Shown: positions 14,206 through 22,486 of the stretch, piece by piece
Layout of the letters: every line of letters starts with the position of its first letter
How positions within the stretch are numbered: the stretch's first letter is position 1
IMG/VR virus record: IMGVR_UViG_3300020125_000201
Coordinates: 1-39,724 of that record
Source: a virus
Length of the DNA stretch: 39,724 nucleotides
Direction: 5' to 3' (one strand)
Program-made: the position numbers and the translations under genes
Notes under the pieces: generated by a model
The model's input: the letters and a program-made list of their open reading frames with translations, nothing else
Told to the model about the DNA's origin: nothing
The model's database searches: none

Positions 14206-16443
14206 ATGCGTACCTGGCGCGGGATCGGCATGGTGGAGGGGCAACCGACTGGGGACGGCCGGTTCGTGGAGGAAGGCGCGCTGACGTGGGCCGAGCCGCC
14301 GCTGCCGCTGACGTGGCAGAAGGCCAGCGCCGACGGCCACGACGGCGAGGTGATCGTGGGCAGCGTGGACACGCTGACCCGCAGCGGCAACAAGATCGTG
14401 GGCACCGGCAGCCTGCTGGACACGCCCGAGGCGACCGAGGTGGGCGCCCTGATCCAGCAGGGCCTGGTGGGCCTGTCGGCCAGCCTGGACGACTCCACCG
14501 AGGCGATCGTGCCGGTGGACGAGAACGGCGACCTGATCCCCGAGGGCGACGCCCGCCTGTCGGCTGACCTGGCCCCGAGCCTGGACCCGGCCGCACCGCC
14601 GCCGCCGCACGTGGAGCCGCAGATGCGTGTCAGCCAGGCCCGCATCCGCAACTTCTGCATCTGCACCACGCCCGCGTTCGTGGAGTGCACCATCGAGCTG
14701 GCCGACGGCACGATGCCCAGCGACGGCACGACCCCGCCCCCGCCGGGCGCCGACGCCCAGCAGTGCCCGCCCGGCCAGGAGTGGGACCCGGCCCTGGGCA
14801 AGTGCGTGGCCACCCAGCCCGCCCCGCCGCCGCCGCAGAATGCCAGCCTGGTGGCCAGCGCCGTCCCGAGCCACAGCACGGCGACGACGAACGGGCCGTG
14901 GGACGGGGCCGCCGCTGAGGCCGCCCTGGGCGACACGGTGGGCGACAAAGGCCCGCTGGAGTACGCCTGGCGCGACCCGGCCGGTGACCCCGACACGAAG
15001 GCCGCCTGGAAATTCCCGCACCACGAGGTGGGCGCCAACGGCCAGCCGGGCGCAGCGAACACCCAGGCCACCGCCGCGATCATGGCCAGCGTGCACGGCG
15101 GGCGCGGGGGCACGACGATCCCGAGCGCCGATAAGCCGGGGGTGTTCAACCACGCCGCCCGCCACGCCAAGGACGCCGGGCTGGAGCCGCCCGCCTACAC
15201 CGCCGGGCCGGACGCCTGGGCCGACTGGGCCGACGAGGCCGGGTTCCACACCCAGGCCGAAGAGGTGCGCCACGTGGCCGCCGTCACGGCCGGGGCCTGC
15301 TGCCTGGCCTGCCAGTCGTCCGGGGGGAGCTGCGCCGGGGCCGACCTGGAGCCGGTGAGCTACACGCCGTCGGCCACGATGCAGGCCGAGGCCCGCCGGG
15401 CGATGGCGTGGCGCAAGGCCGGGGCGGGGAACACGTCCACGGCGACGGGGCTGCTGGCCGCCGAGCTGGCCGCCGGGCACCCGATGGACCTGGCCGCCGT
15501 GAAGCGCCTGTTCGCCTATTTCGCCCGCCACGACACCCACCGCGACGACGACGGCTGGCGGCAGGGCGACCCGACCTACCCGACGCCGGGCCGCATGGCG
15601 TGGAGCGCGCACGGCGGCGACGCCGGGTACCAGTGGGCGCGCCGCATCCTGGAATCCACCGAGGGCGCCGCAGCCGTAACGGTATACGCCACCCAGGCCG
15701 CCCAGCTGGTGGCCGCAGCGGCCCCTGCAGCGCCGCCTGCTGCGTGGTTCAGCGACCCGGGCCTGGACGGCCCCACCCCGCTGACGGTGACGCCCGAGGG
15801 CCGCGTGTACGGGCACCTGGCCCCCTGGAACAGCTGCCATATGAGCGTGGCCGAGCGGTGCCTGACCCCGCCGCACTCCAGCACCGGGTACGCCCACTTC
15901 CACCAGGGCCGGGTGCGGACCGCCGAGGGCATCCTGCTGTCGTGCGGGAAGATCACCGCCGGGGGCCTGCACGCCGCCATCAGCGACACCGAGGCCCTAG
16001 CCGTGGAGCACTACGAGCACACCGCCTGGGTGGCCGCCGACGTGCGGGCCGGGGAGGACGCCTACGGCATCTGGGTGGCCGGGGCCGTCCGTCCGGGCCT
16101 GACCGCCGCCCAGATGACCAGCCTGGAGCGGGGCGCCCTGTCGGGCGACTGGCGCCGGGTGCGTGGCGTCGGCCTGGAGCTGTGCGCGGCGCTGGCCGTG
16201 AACGTGCCCGGGTTCCCTGTCGTGGAGGCCCAGGTGGCTGGTGGCGCCCCGGCGGCCCTGGTCGCCAGTGGCGTGGTGGAGGCGGACCGCCGGGACCGGG
16301 CGCTGATACCCGGCCGCGGGCGCCACGATCCCCGCCTGTCGGGCGCCGTGGAGGCCCTGGCCGCCAGCATCGGCCGCCACCCGGCGACCCTGGCCCTGGA
16401 GCAGCTGCGCCGCGACGTGCACCCCGAGCTGGTGAACGGCTGA
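14206..16443 (+). CDS. multidomain capsid maturation protease
   Basis: A 745-residue protein. The first 170 residues match phage prohead proteases: ADGHDGEVIVGSV with candidate His45, GLVGLSASLDD with candidate Ser91 or Ser93, and a later FCICTTPAFVECTIEL strand. A glycine/proline-rich linker leads to a domain with DLAAVKRLFAYFARHDTH and YPTPGRMAWSAHGGDAGYQW, then to a C-terminal domain with GRVYGHLAPWNSCHM and AVRPGLTAAQMTSLERG. Both downstream domains are familiar from actinophage protease fusions. The protease trims capsid and scaffold parts during head assembly; the fused domains probably remain in the head. Confidence 0.85.
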   Translation: MRTWRGIGMVEGQPTGDGRFVEEGALTWAEPPLPLTWQKASADGHDGEVIVGSVDTLTRSGNKIVGTGSLLDTPEATEVGALIQQGLVGLSASLDDSTEAIVPVDENGDLIPEGDARLSADLAPSLDPAAPPPPHVEPQMRVSQARIRNFCICTTPAFVECTIELADGTMPSDGTTPPPPGADAQQCPPGQEWDPALGKCVATQPAPPPPQNASLVASAVPSHSTATTNGPWDGAAAEAALGDTVGDKGPLEYAWRDPAGDPDTKAAWKFPHHEVGANGQPGAANTQATAAIMASVHGGRGGTTIPSADKPGVFNHAARHAKDAGLEPPAYTAGPDAWADWADEAGFHTQAEEVRHVAAVTAGACCLACQSSGGSCAGADLEPVSYTPSATMQAEARRAMAWRKAGAGNTSTATGLLAAELAAGHPMDLAAVKRLFAYFARHDTHRDDDGWRQGDPTYPTPGRMAWSAHGGDAGYQWARRILESTEGAAAVTVYATQAAQLVAAAAPAAPPAAWFSDPGLDGPTPLTVTPEGRVYGHLAPWNSCHMSVAERCLTPPHSSTGYAHFHQGRVRTAEGILLSCGKITAGGLHAAISDTEALAVEHYEHTAWVAADVRAGEDAYGIWVAGAVRPGLTAAQMTSLERGALSGDWRRVRGVGLELCAALAVNVPGFPVVEAQVAGGAPAALVASGVVEADRRDRALIPGRGRHDPRLSGAVEALAASIGRHPATLALEQLRRDVHPELVNG

Positions 16444-16652
16444 TGGGCTGCGGATGCGGCAAGACCGTGCAGCACGTGAACGCCGCCGACATGCCCGACG
16501 CCAGCGGCGCGGTGATCGCCGCGGCCCGGGCCGGGGGAGCGTGGCGGCTGACCACCGCCGGTGGCACGAACTACGACTTCCCGACGCTGGCCCTGGCCCG
16601 AGACGCCCAGCGTGTCTACGGTGGCCGGGTGGATCAGCTGCGCATCGCTTGA
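16443..16652 (+). CDS. small CGCGK-start protein
   Basis: A 69-residue protein starting at the ATG of the TGATG overlap with the protease gene. It begins MGCGCGKTVQHVN and ends with a compact block (WRLTTAGGTNYDFPTLALA, then GGRVDQLRIA). Small proteins with an N-terminal CxCGK and this YDFPT-type tail are frequent beside capsid genes in actinophages, but the role is unknown. Confidence 0.75.
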   Translation: MGCGCGKTVQHVNAADMPDASGAVIAAARAGGAWRLTTAGGTNYDFPTLALARDAQRVYGGRVDQLRIA

Positions 16653-16784
16653 CGGTGAACACGCGCTAGCGCCATCATCTGCACCTGTACGACCGCCGAG
16701 CGCGCCCATAGGGCGCAGCCCGGGCCTGGTGGCGCTGCCGCCCCCACGTGGTCCCTGACGAGCAACGGACCCATGGAGGCGACG
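16649..16784 (+). promoter_or_regulatory. major capsid promoter and leader
   Basis: TTGACG (16649-16654) is followed after 18 bases by CATCAT (16673-16678), a tolerable -35/-10 pair, leaving a leader of about 100 bases before ATG 16785. The leader includes the repeat TGAACACGCGC (16656-16666), the palindrome GCGCTAGCGC (16663-16672) and a hairpin GCGCCC/GGGCGC (16702-16707 and 16711-16716) with a 3-base loop. GGAGG (16775-16779), 5 bases before the ATG, decides the start. Confidence 0.48.
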
Positions 16785-18485
16785 ATGAGCACGACCCGCC
16801 GCGACGGCTGGCTGCGACTGCTGGAGTTCGAAGGCCTGGACGGCGCCGACGGCACCGTGCCGCTGGTGGAGCTGCCCGAGGACCTGACCGCGATCCCGCC
16901 CGGCGAGCTGGCCGAGCTGCTGGGCGAGCTGACCGCCCGGGTCGATGAGGTGGCCGAGGGCGACCACAACCCCGACACGGTGGCGCTGGCCACCGCCCTG
17001 CGCGACGCCGTGCTGGCCCTACGGGGCGAGACGGCCCGCCGGGAAGAGGCCGCCGCGGCGCAGGCCGCCGAGGTGCGGGCGCTGATGGACGAGGTGCACC
17101 CGCCCGAGACGACCGACGAGGACGAGACGCCCACCGAGCCGGTGGAGCCGGAAGAGCCGCCCGAGGACCCCGAGGCGCCCGAGGCCCCCGAGGCCGAGCA
17201 CGTGACGCCCGAGCTGGTCCCGGTGGCGGCCGCATCGACGCCCGCCCCGCAGGCCCGCCCGCCGATCAGCGCCGTGGCCCGCCGGGCGCCTGCACCGGCC
17301 CGCCCGCCGACCCGCCAGGGCCTGGGCATCAACATCACCGCCGCCGCCGACGTGCCCGGCCTGGCCACCGGCAGCAAGGTGGCCACGATGCTGCGGGTGG
17401 CCGAGGCGTTCCACGACCGTGCCCGGATGATGGGCGACGGGCAGCGGGCCAGCATCTGCCGCATCGAGTACCCGGTGACCGAGCGCATCGAGGCGGGCAG
17501 CGACCCGATGCCGGTGCTGGAGAAGTTCCAGCTCCGGGACACCGACCAGGTGGAGTCGCTGGTGGCGTCGGGTGGCTTCTGCGGCCCGCTGACCCCGCTG
17601 TACAACATCTGCCGGATCGACGCCGGGGACGGCCTGCTGGACCTGCCCACCGTGAACGTGAGCCGGGCGGGCATCCAGGTGCCCGATCCGATCACGATGC
17701 CCACCGACCTGACGACGATCAGCTGGAAGTGGACCAACGCGAACGACATTGCGGCGGCCCCACCGGCGACGACGCCCCGGAAGCCGTGCATCACGATCCC
17801 CTGCCCCAATTGGACGCCGTACATGCTGGACGCCTACGGCATCTGCGTCACGCACGGCAACCTGGCGGACCGCAGCTTCCCCGAGCTGACCCGCGAGTAC
17901 ATCAGCATGGTGATGAACGCCCATCTCCACGCGATGAACGCCGCCCGGATCGCCACCATCGAGGCGGGCAGCACGGCGGTGAACGCCCCCGAGGTGGGCA
18001 GCACGGTGAGCCGCATCCCGGACGCGGCGGGCCTGGCCGCCGAGTTCTACCGGGAGAAGTACCACATGGCCACCGGGGCCAACCTGACGTGCGTGCTCCC
18101 GGCCTGGGTGCCCGAGGCGATGCGGGCCGACGCCAGCGCCCGCGCCGGTGACGCCGCCTTCCTGCGGCTGCCCGACAGCGACATACGGGCCATGTTCACC
18201 GACCACAACGTCAGCCCCAGCTTCGTGCAGGACTGGCAGCCGCTGGCCAACGCCACGGCCTACCCGGCCACCTGCAAGATGCTGATTTACCCGAGCGGCA
18301 CCTGGGTGGTCGGCACCGGCGGGACGCTGGACCTGGGCGTGGTCCGGGACTCCACCCTGAACGCCAGCAACGACTACACCGCCGCGTGGAGTGAGGATTT
18401 CTGGCTGCTGGCCAAGGTGTGCACCGAGTCGCTGGTGGTCACGGTGGACCTGGCCGTCAATGGCGTCACGGCCTGCTGCCCGTAA
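16785..18485 (+). CDS. major capsid protein with N-terminal scaffold-like domain
   Basis: A 566-residue protein; ATG 16785 is preferred to ATG 16773 because GGAGG lies 5 bases upstream of it. Residues 1 to about 175 are acidic and helical, with a glutamate/proline-rich stretch, as expected of a scaffold (delta) domain removed by the protease at 14206. From about residue 178 (LGINITAAADVPG) the sequence fits actinophage major capsid proteins, with MLRVAEAFHDRARMM and FVQDWQPL. It forms the capsid shell. Confidence 0.88.
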   Translation: MSTTRRDGWLRLLEFEGLDGADGTVPLVELPEDLTAIPPGELAELLGELTARVDEVAEGDHNPDTVALATALRDAVLALRGETARREEAAAAQAAEVRALMDEVHPPETTDEDETPTEPVEPEEPPEDPEAPEAPEAEHVTPELVPVAAASTPAPQARPPISAVARRAPAPARPPTRQGLGINITAAADVPGLATGSKVATMLRVAEAFHDRARMMGDGQRASICRIEYPVTERIEAGSDPMPVLEKFQLRDTDQVESLVASGGFCGPLTPLYNICRIDAGDGLLDLPTVNVSRAGIQVPDPITMPTDLTTISWKWTNANDIAAAPPATTPRKPCITIPCPNWTPYMLDAYGICVTHGNLADRSFPELTREYISMVMNAHLHAMNAARIATIEAGSTAVNAPEVGSTVSRIPDAAGLAAEFYREKYHMATGANLTCVLPAWVPEAMRADASARAGDAAFLRLPDSDIRAMFTDHNVSPSFVQDWQPLANATAYPATCKMLIYPSGTWVVGTGGTLDLGVVRDSTLNASNDYTAAWSEDFWLLAKVCTESLVVTVDLAVNGVTACCP

Positions 18486-18497
18486 GGCCGCCCGACG

Positions 18498-19289
18498 ATG
18501 ACGCTGCTGCAGGACGGGATCACCGCTGCCGGGTTCGCGGCTGCCCCCACGACGGGGCCGCCGTACCGGCCGAGCGCGTACGGGCTGCTGGCCACCGTCC
18601 CGGTGACCGACAACGCCAGCCTGCGCCTGGCCCCCGCCACGTTCCTGTCCCAGGCCGCGCCCGCCCTGACCGGGGAGTCGGTGACCGACCCCTGCACCGT
18701 GTGGGCCAAGGCCCCGAACATTCCCGAGGACTGGCTGACCACGGCGCAATTCGCGCTGTACGGCTACTGGAGCTGCACCCCGGTCGGCTACACCCTGGCC
18801 GAGGCCACGAGCCGCGCCCACGACGGCTACATGGCCGGGGAGGCCGCCGGGCTGGAGAAGCTGCTGTGGGCGTGGATGCTGGCCAAGGCAGGGACGCCCA
18901 CGGCGGCCACCGGCAGCCAGGTGGCGCTGGCCGCCGCTGAGCTGGCCATCGCCCGCCAGTACGGGGGCGAGGGCACGCTGCATATGGACCGATCCAGCGC
19001 CATCATGCTGGGCACCCACCTGGAGCGGTACGGGTCCACGCTGCGCACCGTCGCCTGCTACACGCCGGTGGTGGTCGGGGACGGGTACGGCCCGATCCCC
19101 GGGGTGCCCGGGGAAACCCACATCATCGCCACCGGGCCGGTCACGGTGACCCGCGGCCCGCTGGTGGACGTGAGCAACCCGCCCATCGTGGACCGTTCCC
19201 TGAACGACCTGGCCGCCCTGGTGGAGCGCACCTACCAGGTGGCCATCGACCTGCCCGCTGTCGTGGCCGTCACGGCTACCACCCCGTAG
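18498..19289 (+). CDS. probable head structural protein next to the major capsid gene
   Basis: A 263-residue protein with a weak TAAGG upstream of the ATG. It contains a long alanine-rich helix (EKLLWAWMLAKAG), and GTLHMDRSSAIMLG and the strand THIIATGPVTVTRGPL. Proteins of this type follow the capsid gene in many actinophages; the strand and loop order suggests a capsid-like or head-associated fold. It could be a minor capsid or decoration protein. Confidence 0.68.
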   Translation: MTLLQDGITAAGFAAAPTTGPPYRPSAYGLLATVPVTDNASLRLAPATFLSQAAPALTGESVTDPCTVWAKAPNIPEDWLTTAQFALYGYWSCTPVGYTLAEATSRAHDGYMAGEAAGLEKLLWAWMLAKAGTPTAATGSQVALAAAELAIARQYGGEGTLHMDRSSAIMLGTHLERYGSTLRTVACYTPVVVGDGYGPIPGVPGETHIIATGPVTVTRGPLVDVSNPPIVDRSLNDLAALVERTYQVAIDLPAVVAVTATTP

Positions 19290-19298
19290 GAGGACACC

Positions 19299-20195
19299 GT
19301 GCCCACCGGCTGCACCACCACCAAGTTCGCCAGCATCAAGGCCCGCCGCATCCGAGTGACCGCCGTGGACAGCTGCGGCGCGCCGGTCGTGGGGGAGTGC
19401 TCCACGATCGTGTCGTCCGGGTTCGTCAGCGTCGGGGCGTCGGCCCAGGTGGAGGACGGCCAGGAGTTCACCGTGAAGAACGCCTGGGGCGAGTTCTGCA
19501 TCAACGAGAAGGACGACAGCCGGGTGAAGCGGTGGGACCTGACCATCACCCTGTGCGAGGTGGACCCCCAGCTGCTCGCGCTGCTGTCGGGCGGCCGGGT
19601 GTTCTCCGGGCCGGGCAGCCCCCCCACCGCCATCGGCGGCACGTTCGGGGAGACGGTCGGCACCGATTTCGCGCTGGAGCTGTGGACAAAGGTGGCCGGT
19701 GGATCGTGCGCCGAGGCCGCCGGGGGCGGCGCCGCCAGCTGGATTTACTGGGTGTTCCCGCACGTCAAGGGTGGTGTGATCGGGGACCTGACCTTCGAGA
19801 ACGGCCCGCTGTCCATGGTGATCACGGCGAACACCCAGGGCGCCGGGAGCGACTGGGGCCTGGGGCCGTACACCCCGGCGATCCTGCCCGAGGCCCTGAT
19901 GGCCGACGAGCACGTGGGCTACGTGGTCACGAGCGCCGAGCCGCCCGACGACACCTGTGGGTGCGAGGCCATGGCCGGACAGGCCGCGGTGGGTGCCAGC
20001 GCCGGGACGCCGGGCCAGTGGTCGCCGCCGGGCAGCACGCCGCCCGCCGACGCCGCCGCCGCCGAGACGGCCGGGATCACGGCCACGCCGAACACCGCCT
20101 GGACGACCGGGCAGTACGTGCAGGGCGCCACGAGCGGCACGGCGGGCGAGATGCACTGGGACGGCACCGGCTGGGTGACGGGGATGGCGCCGTAA
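19299..20195 (+). CDS. probable major tail protein with C-terminal decoration module
   Basis: A 298-residue protein with a GTG start 5 bases after AGGAGG (19288-19293). RIRVTAVDSCGAPVVGECS and AQVEDGQEFTVKNAWGEFC, plus LTFENGPLSMVITANTQG, match actinophage major tail proteins. The last 70 residues are a separate module (TAGTPGQW-like, then TAWTTGQYVQ and W-GTGW), nearly repeated in the small protein at 20195. A tail tube subunit with an exposed C-terminal domain is the best reading. Its place upstream of the connector genes is unusual. Confidence 0.72.
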   Translation: MPTGCTTTKFASIKARRIRVTAVDSCGAPVVGECSTIVSSGFVSVGASAQVEDGQEFTVKNAWGEFCINEKDDSRVKRWDLTITLCEVDPQLLALLSGGRVFSGPGSPPTAIGGTFGETVGTDFALELWTKVAGGSCAEAAGGGAASWIYWVFPHVKGGVIGDLTFENGPLSMVITANTQGAGSDWGLGPYTPAILPEALMADEHVGYVVTSAEPPDDTCGCEAMAGQAAVGASAGTPGQWSPPGSTPPADAAAAETAGITATPNTAWTTGQYVQGATSGTAGEMHWDGTGWVTGMAP

Positions 20196-20446
20196 TGGGC
20201 ATCGCACCGAACATGGCGGGCATCCTGCAGAAGCGGACCGGCGCGCCCCCGGCGACGGGAGCCACGGCGGGGACGCCGGGCACCTGGACCCCGGCGGGGT
20301 CGCATCCCCCGAGCAACCTGGCCGGGATGACCGGCATCACGCCGACCCCGGCGACAGCCTGGACGACGGGCCAGTACGTGAACCTGCACCCGACGGGGAG
20401 CGCCTACTGGAACGGGACCGCCTGGGCGCTGGGGGTGGCGCCGTGA
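20195..20446 (+). CDS. small protein carrying the tail decoration module
   Basis: An 83-residue protein starting in a TAATG overlap (stop TAA 20193-20195). After about 22 residues it repeats the C-terminal module of the preceding protein: AGTPGTWTPAGSHPP, TAWTTGQYVNL and YWNGTAWALG, ending VAP versus MAP. Such modules occur at the ends of tail proteins in actinophages. It may be a free copy of the decoration module or a second tail accessory. It ends in a GTGA overlap. Confidence 0.75.
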   Translation: MGIAPNMAGILQKRTGAPPATGATAGTPGTWTPAGSHPPSNLAGMTGITPTPATAWTTGQYVNLHPTGSAYWNGTAWALGVAP

Positions 20447-20649
20447 CCGCGCTGCTGGCCGACATTGCCAGCGGGAACACCGACACGGCGGACGTGCTCT
20501 TCCTGATCGGGGCCATCGTGTTCGGGCTGGCCACGCTGATCGCCCTGGACATGGCGCTGCGGGCCAACCCGCGCACCATCAACGTGTGGCAGCCGGTGCT
20601 GGTGGCCGCCGGGCTGTGCCTGGTGTCGATCGCCTGGTTGGTGCTGTAG
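20443..20649 (+). CDS. small two-segment membrane protein
   Basis: A 68-residue protein from the GTG of a GTGA overlap. Two hydrophobic segments, VLFLIGAIVFGLATLIALDM and VWQPVLVAAGLCLVSIAWLVL, flank a short basic loop (RANPRT). It resembles small phage membrane proteins in general. Position in the tail region does not suggest a holin; function unknown. Confidence 0.72.
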   Translation: MTALLADIASGNTDTADVLFLIGAIVFGLATLIALDMALRANPRTINVWQPVLVAAGLCLVSIAWLVL

Positions 20650-20661
20650 GACACTGGGGCC

Positions 20662-21441
20662 ATGAGCGACGCCGAGCCGCGGGACACCCCGCCGTGTGAG
20701 GCCTGGACCCCGCCGAGCGGCTGCGGCTGGCCCCCGACGGCACCGACCCCCGAGCCGCCCGACTGGCAGGCCCTGACCGACGAGGCCTGGCAGTCGGCCT
20801 GTGACAGCGTGTGGGCGCTGACGGGGCGCCGGATGGGCCGCTGCCAGGTCGTGGCCGCCTTCACGATGGGCTACCAGCAGACGTGCCTGCCGGTGCCGTT
20901 CAATTGGCGCGGCGAGTGGTTCAACGTCTACGGCCAGCCCACCTGGCCGCAGTGCGAGGTGAACCTGCGCAGCCCGCTGGGTGCCGTGGTGACGGTGGAC
21001 AGCGTGACCCTGGACGGCGAGCCGTTCGACCGATGGATGCTGGACGGCGACCGGCTGGTGAACCTGGACCTGGCCTGGCCCACCGACTGGTGGTGCAACC
21101 CCCGCCACCTGGTGGTCACGTGGACCGCCGGGGACCCGCCGCCGACGCTGTGCCTGCAGGCCGCCGCCGCCCTGGCCCGCGAGGTGATCGCACCCTGTCT
21201 GGGCCAGCCGTGTCAGCTCCCCGGGAACATCACGACCGTGACCCGCCAGGGCATCACCGTGACGCTGGGCGACCCGACGCTGCTGCTCCAGGCCGGGCTG
21301 ACCGGCATCCCGCTGCTGGACCTGGCCATCCGCACGTTCAACCCGTCCCGGCTGGAGACGCGCAGCCGGGTGTACAGCCCGGACGTGCCCCGGCCCGAGT
21401 GGCGCCGCCCGCCGGGCCAGCCGGTCTATGGGGCGCCGTGA
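20662..21441 (+). CDS. head-tail adaptor protein
   Basis: A 259-residue protein with DEAWQSACDSVWALTGRRMG near the N-terminus, FNWRGEWFNVYGQP, strands around VTVDSVTLDGEPFD, and a C-terminal helix (LLDLAIRTFNPSRLETRSRV) with YSPD. This matches gp6-type head-to-tail adaptors of actinophages, which sit below the portal. A poor GACACT box lies 6 bases before the ATG, so separate promotion is possible but weakly supported. The next gene overlaps by GTGA. Confidence 0.8.
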   Translation: MSDAEPRDTPPCEAWTPPSGCGWPPTAPTPEPPDWQALTDEAWQSACDSVWALTGRRMGRCQVVAAFTMGYQQTCLPVPFNWRGEWFNVYGQPTWPQCEVNLRSPLGAVVTVDSVTLDGEPFDRWMLDGDRLVNLDLAWPTDWWCNPRHLVVTWTAGDPPPTLCLQAAAALAREVIAPCLGQPCQLPGNITTVTRQGITVTLGDPTLLLQAGLTGIPLLDLAIRTFNPSRLETRSRVYSPDVPRPEWRRPPGQPVYGAP

Positions 21442-21941
21442 TCCGGGACGTGGCGACCTGCCTGGCGCAGGAGGCCGCCGCCGCCTGGACCGCGACCGGG
21501 CGGGCGCAGCCGCCAGCGCAGCTGGTCGTGGGCGACGTGAGCTACGACAGCTGCTGCCCCGACGGCCTGCTGATCGTGAGCGTGGACCAGCTGGTGTGGT
21601 TCAACCCGTTCCCCGTAGAGCAGCTGGGCCAGGTGACCGGCGCCCCGATGCTGACCGCCACGCCGCAGCCGTGCCGGGGGACGCTGGGCGCCTACGCCAC
21701 CGTGCACGTGGGCCTGTGCATCCCGGTCCTGGACGAGCGGGGCCGCGCCCCTGACGCCGAGGTGGCCGCCGCCGCCATGCTGGACGTGCTGGACCTGACC
21801 GAGACGGTGGCCAACGGGATCAGCTGCCCCCCGAACGAATGCTGGCTGGTGGGCATCGTGACCTGGGGCGGCACCGAGGGCGGCTGCCTGGTGGGCCAGA
21901 TCAGCGTCCGGCTGGACGGGCGGTGCGACCCATGCCCATAG
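21438..21941 (+). CDS. probable head-tail connector / tail terminator-like protein
   Basis: Starting at the GTG of the GTGA overlap it encodes 167 residues. It contains alternating strands (QLVVGDVSYDSCCPDGLLIV and LGAYATVHVGLCIPVLD), a helix (AAAAMLDVLDLTETV) and a C-terminal strand GCLVGQISVRLDG. The gene's size, fold pattern and position between the adaptor and the gp10-like gene suggest a connector or tail terminator. Confidence 0.65.
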   Translation: MIRDVATCLAQEAAAAWTATGRAQPPAQLVVGDVSYDSCCPDGLLIVSVDQLVWFNPFPVEQLGQVTGAPMLTATPQPCRGTLGAYATVHVGLCIPVLDERGRAPDAEVAAAAMLDVLDLTETVANGISCPPNECWLVGIVTWGGTEGGCLVGQISVRLDGRCDPCP

Positions 21942-22423
21942 GGGTGACCGTCACGCTGAACAAGGCCCAGGTGCAGGCCCTGCTGACCAGCCCGGGCGGG
22001 CCGGTGGTGGCCGACCTGTACCGGCGCGGCAACAACGTCCGCAACGCCGCCCTGGCGAACATGCGGGCCATGGGCATCGGCAACAAGGTGGGCCACGGCC
22101 AGCTGGCGGGGTCGATCGTGGTGGAGCCGGTGATGCGGGGGAGCCTGCCCGCGGTGCGCATCGGGAGCCGCCTGCCCTACGCCATCTTCGTGCACGAGGG
22201 CACCGGCATCTACGGCCCGCGGGGCCAGGTGATCCGGCCGGTGCGCGCCCGGGCGCTGCGGTGGCCGACGATCAACCAGGGGGCCGGGTACCGGGGTGGC
22301 CGCTACCAGGGCCGCCGCCGCTACAAGGGCGGCGCGCAGCACGGCTACACGTTCGCCCGGTTCGTGCGAGGGGTGCCCGGCAGGCCGTTCCTGGTGGAGG
22401 CCCTGCCCGCCGCCGCCAGCTAG
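21932..22423 (+). CDS. HK97 gp10-like tail completion protein
   Basis: A 163-residue protein starting at an ATG that overlaps the previous gene by 10 bases. It contains the characteristic IGSRLPYAIFVHEGTG block, YGPRGQVIRPVRARALRWP and the ending GVPGRPFLVEAL, all typical of gp10-like/tail completion proteins that join head and tail. Strong match by pattern. Confidence 0.85.
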   Translation: MPIGVTVTLNKAQVQALLTSPGGPVVADLYRRGNNVRNAALANMRAMGIGNKVGHGQLAGSIVVEPVMRGSLPAVRIGSRLPYAIFVHEGTGIYGPRGQVIRPVRARALRWPTINQGAGYRGGRYQGRRRYKGGAQHGYTFARFVRGVPGRPFLVEALPAAAS

Positions 22424-22451
22424 GAAATCTACGAGAAGTTGTAGCCCCTGC

Positions 22452-22479
22452 TTGCGTTCCACCCGAGGGGGACTAGAGT
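22452..22479 (+). promoter_or_regulatory. cassette promoter P4, leaderless, for gene 22487
   Basis: TTGCGT (22452-22457), a 16-base spacer with CCACCCGAGGGGGAC, TAGAGT (22474-22479), 7 bases, then ATG. It is inside the structural region, far from the other cassettes, and drives a single gene followed by a terminator. Confidence 0.78.
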
Positions 22480-22486
22480 GGTGGGC

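Noticed and set aside
17019-20207. 1062-codon open frame on the minus strand, and other long minus frames (for example 13450-15972 and 7373-9091)
   Set aside because: They lie opposite genes with clear protein families, show low-complexity His/Arg/Gly/Pro composition and lack promoters or ribosome sites. High GC with strong third-position bias produces such shadows.
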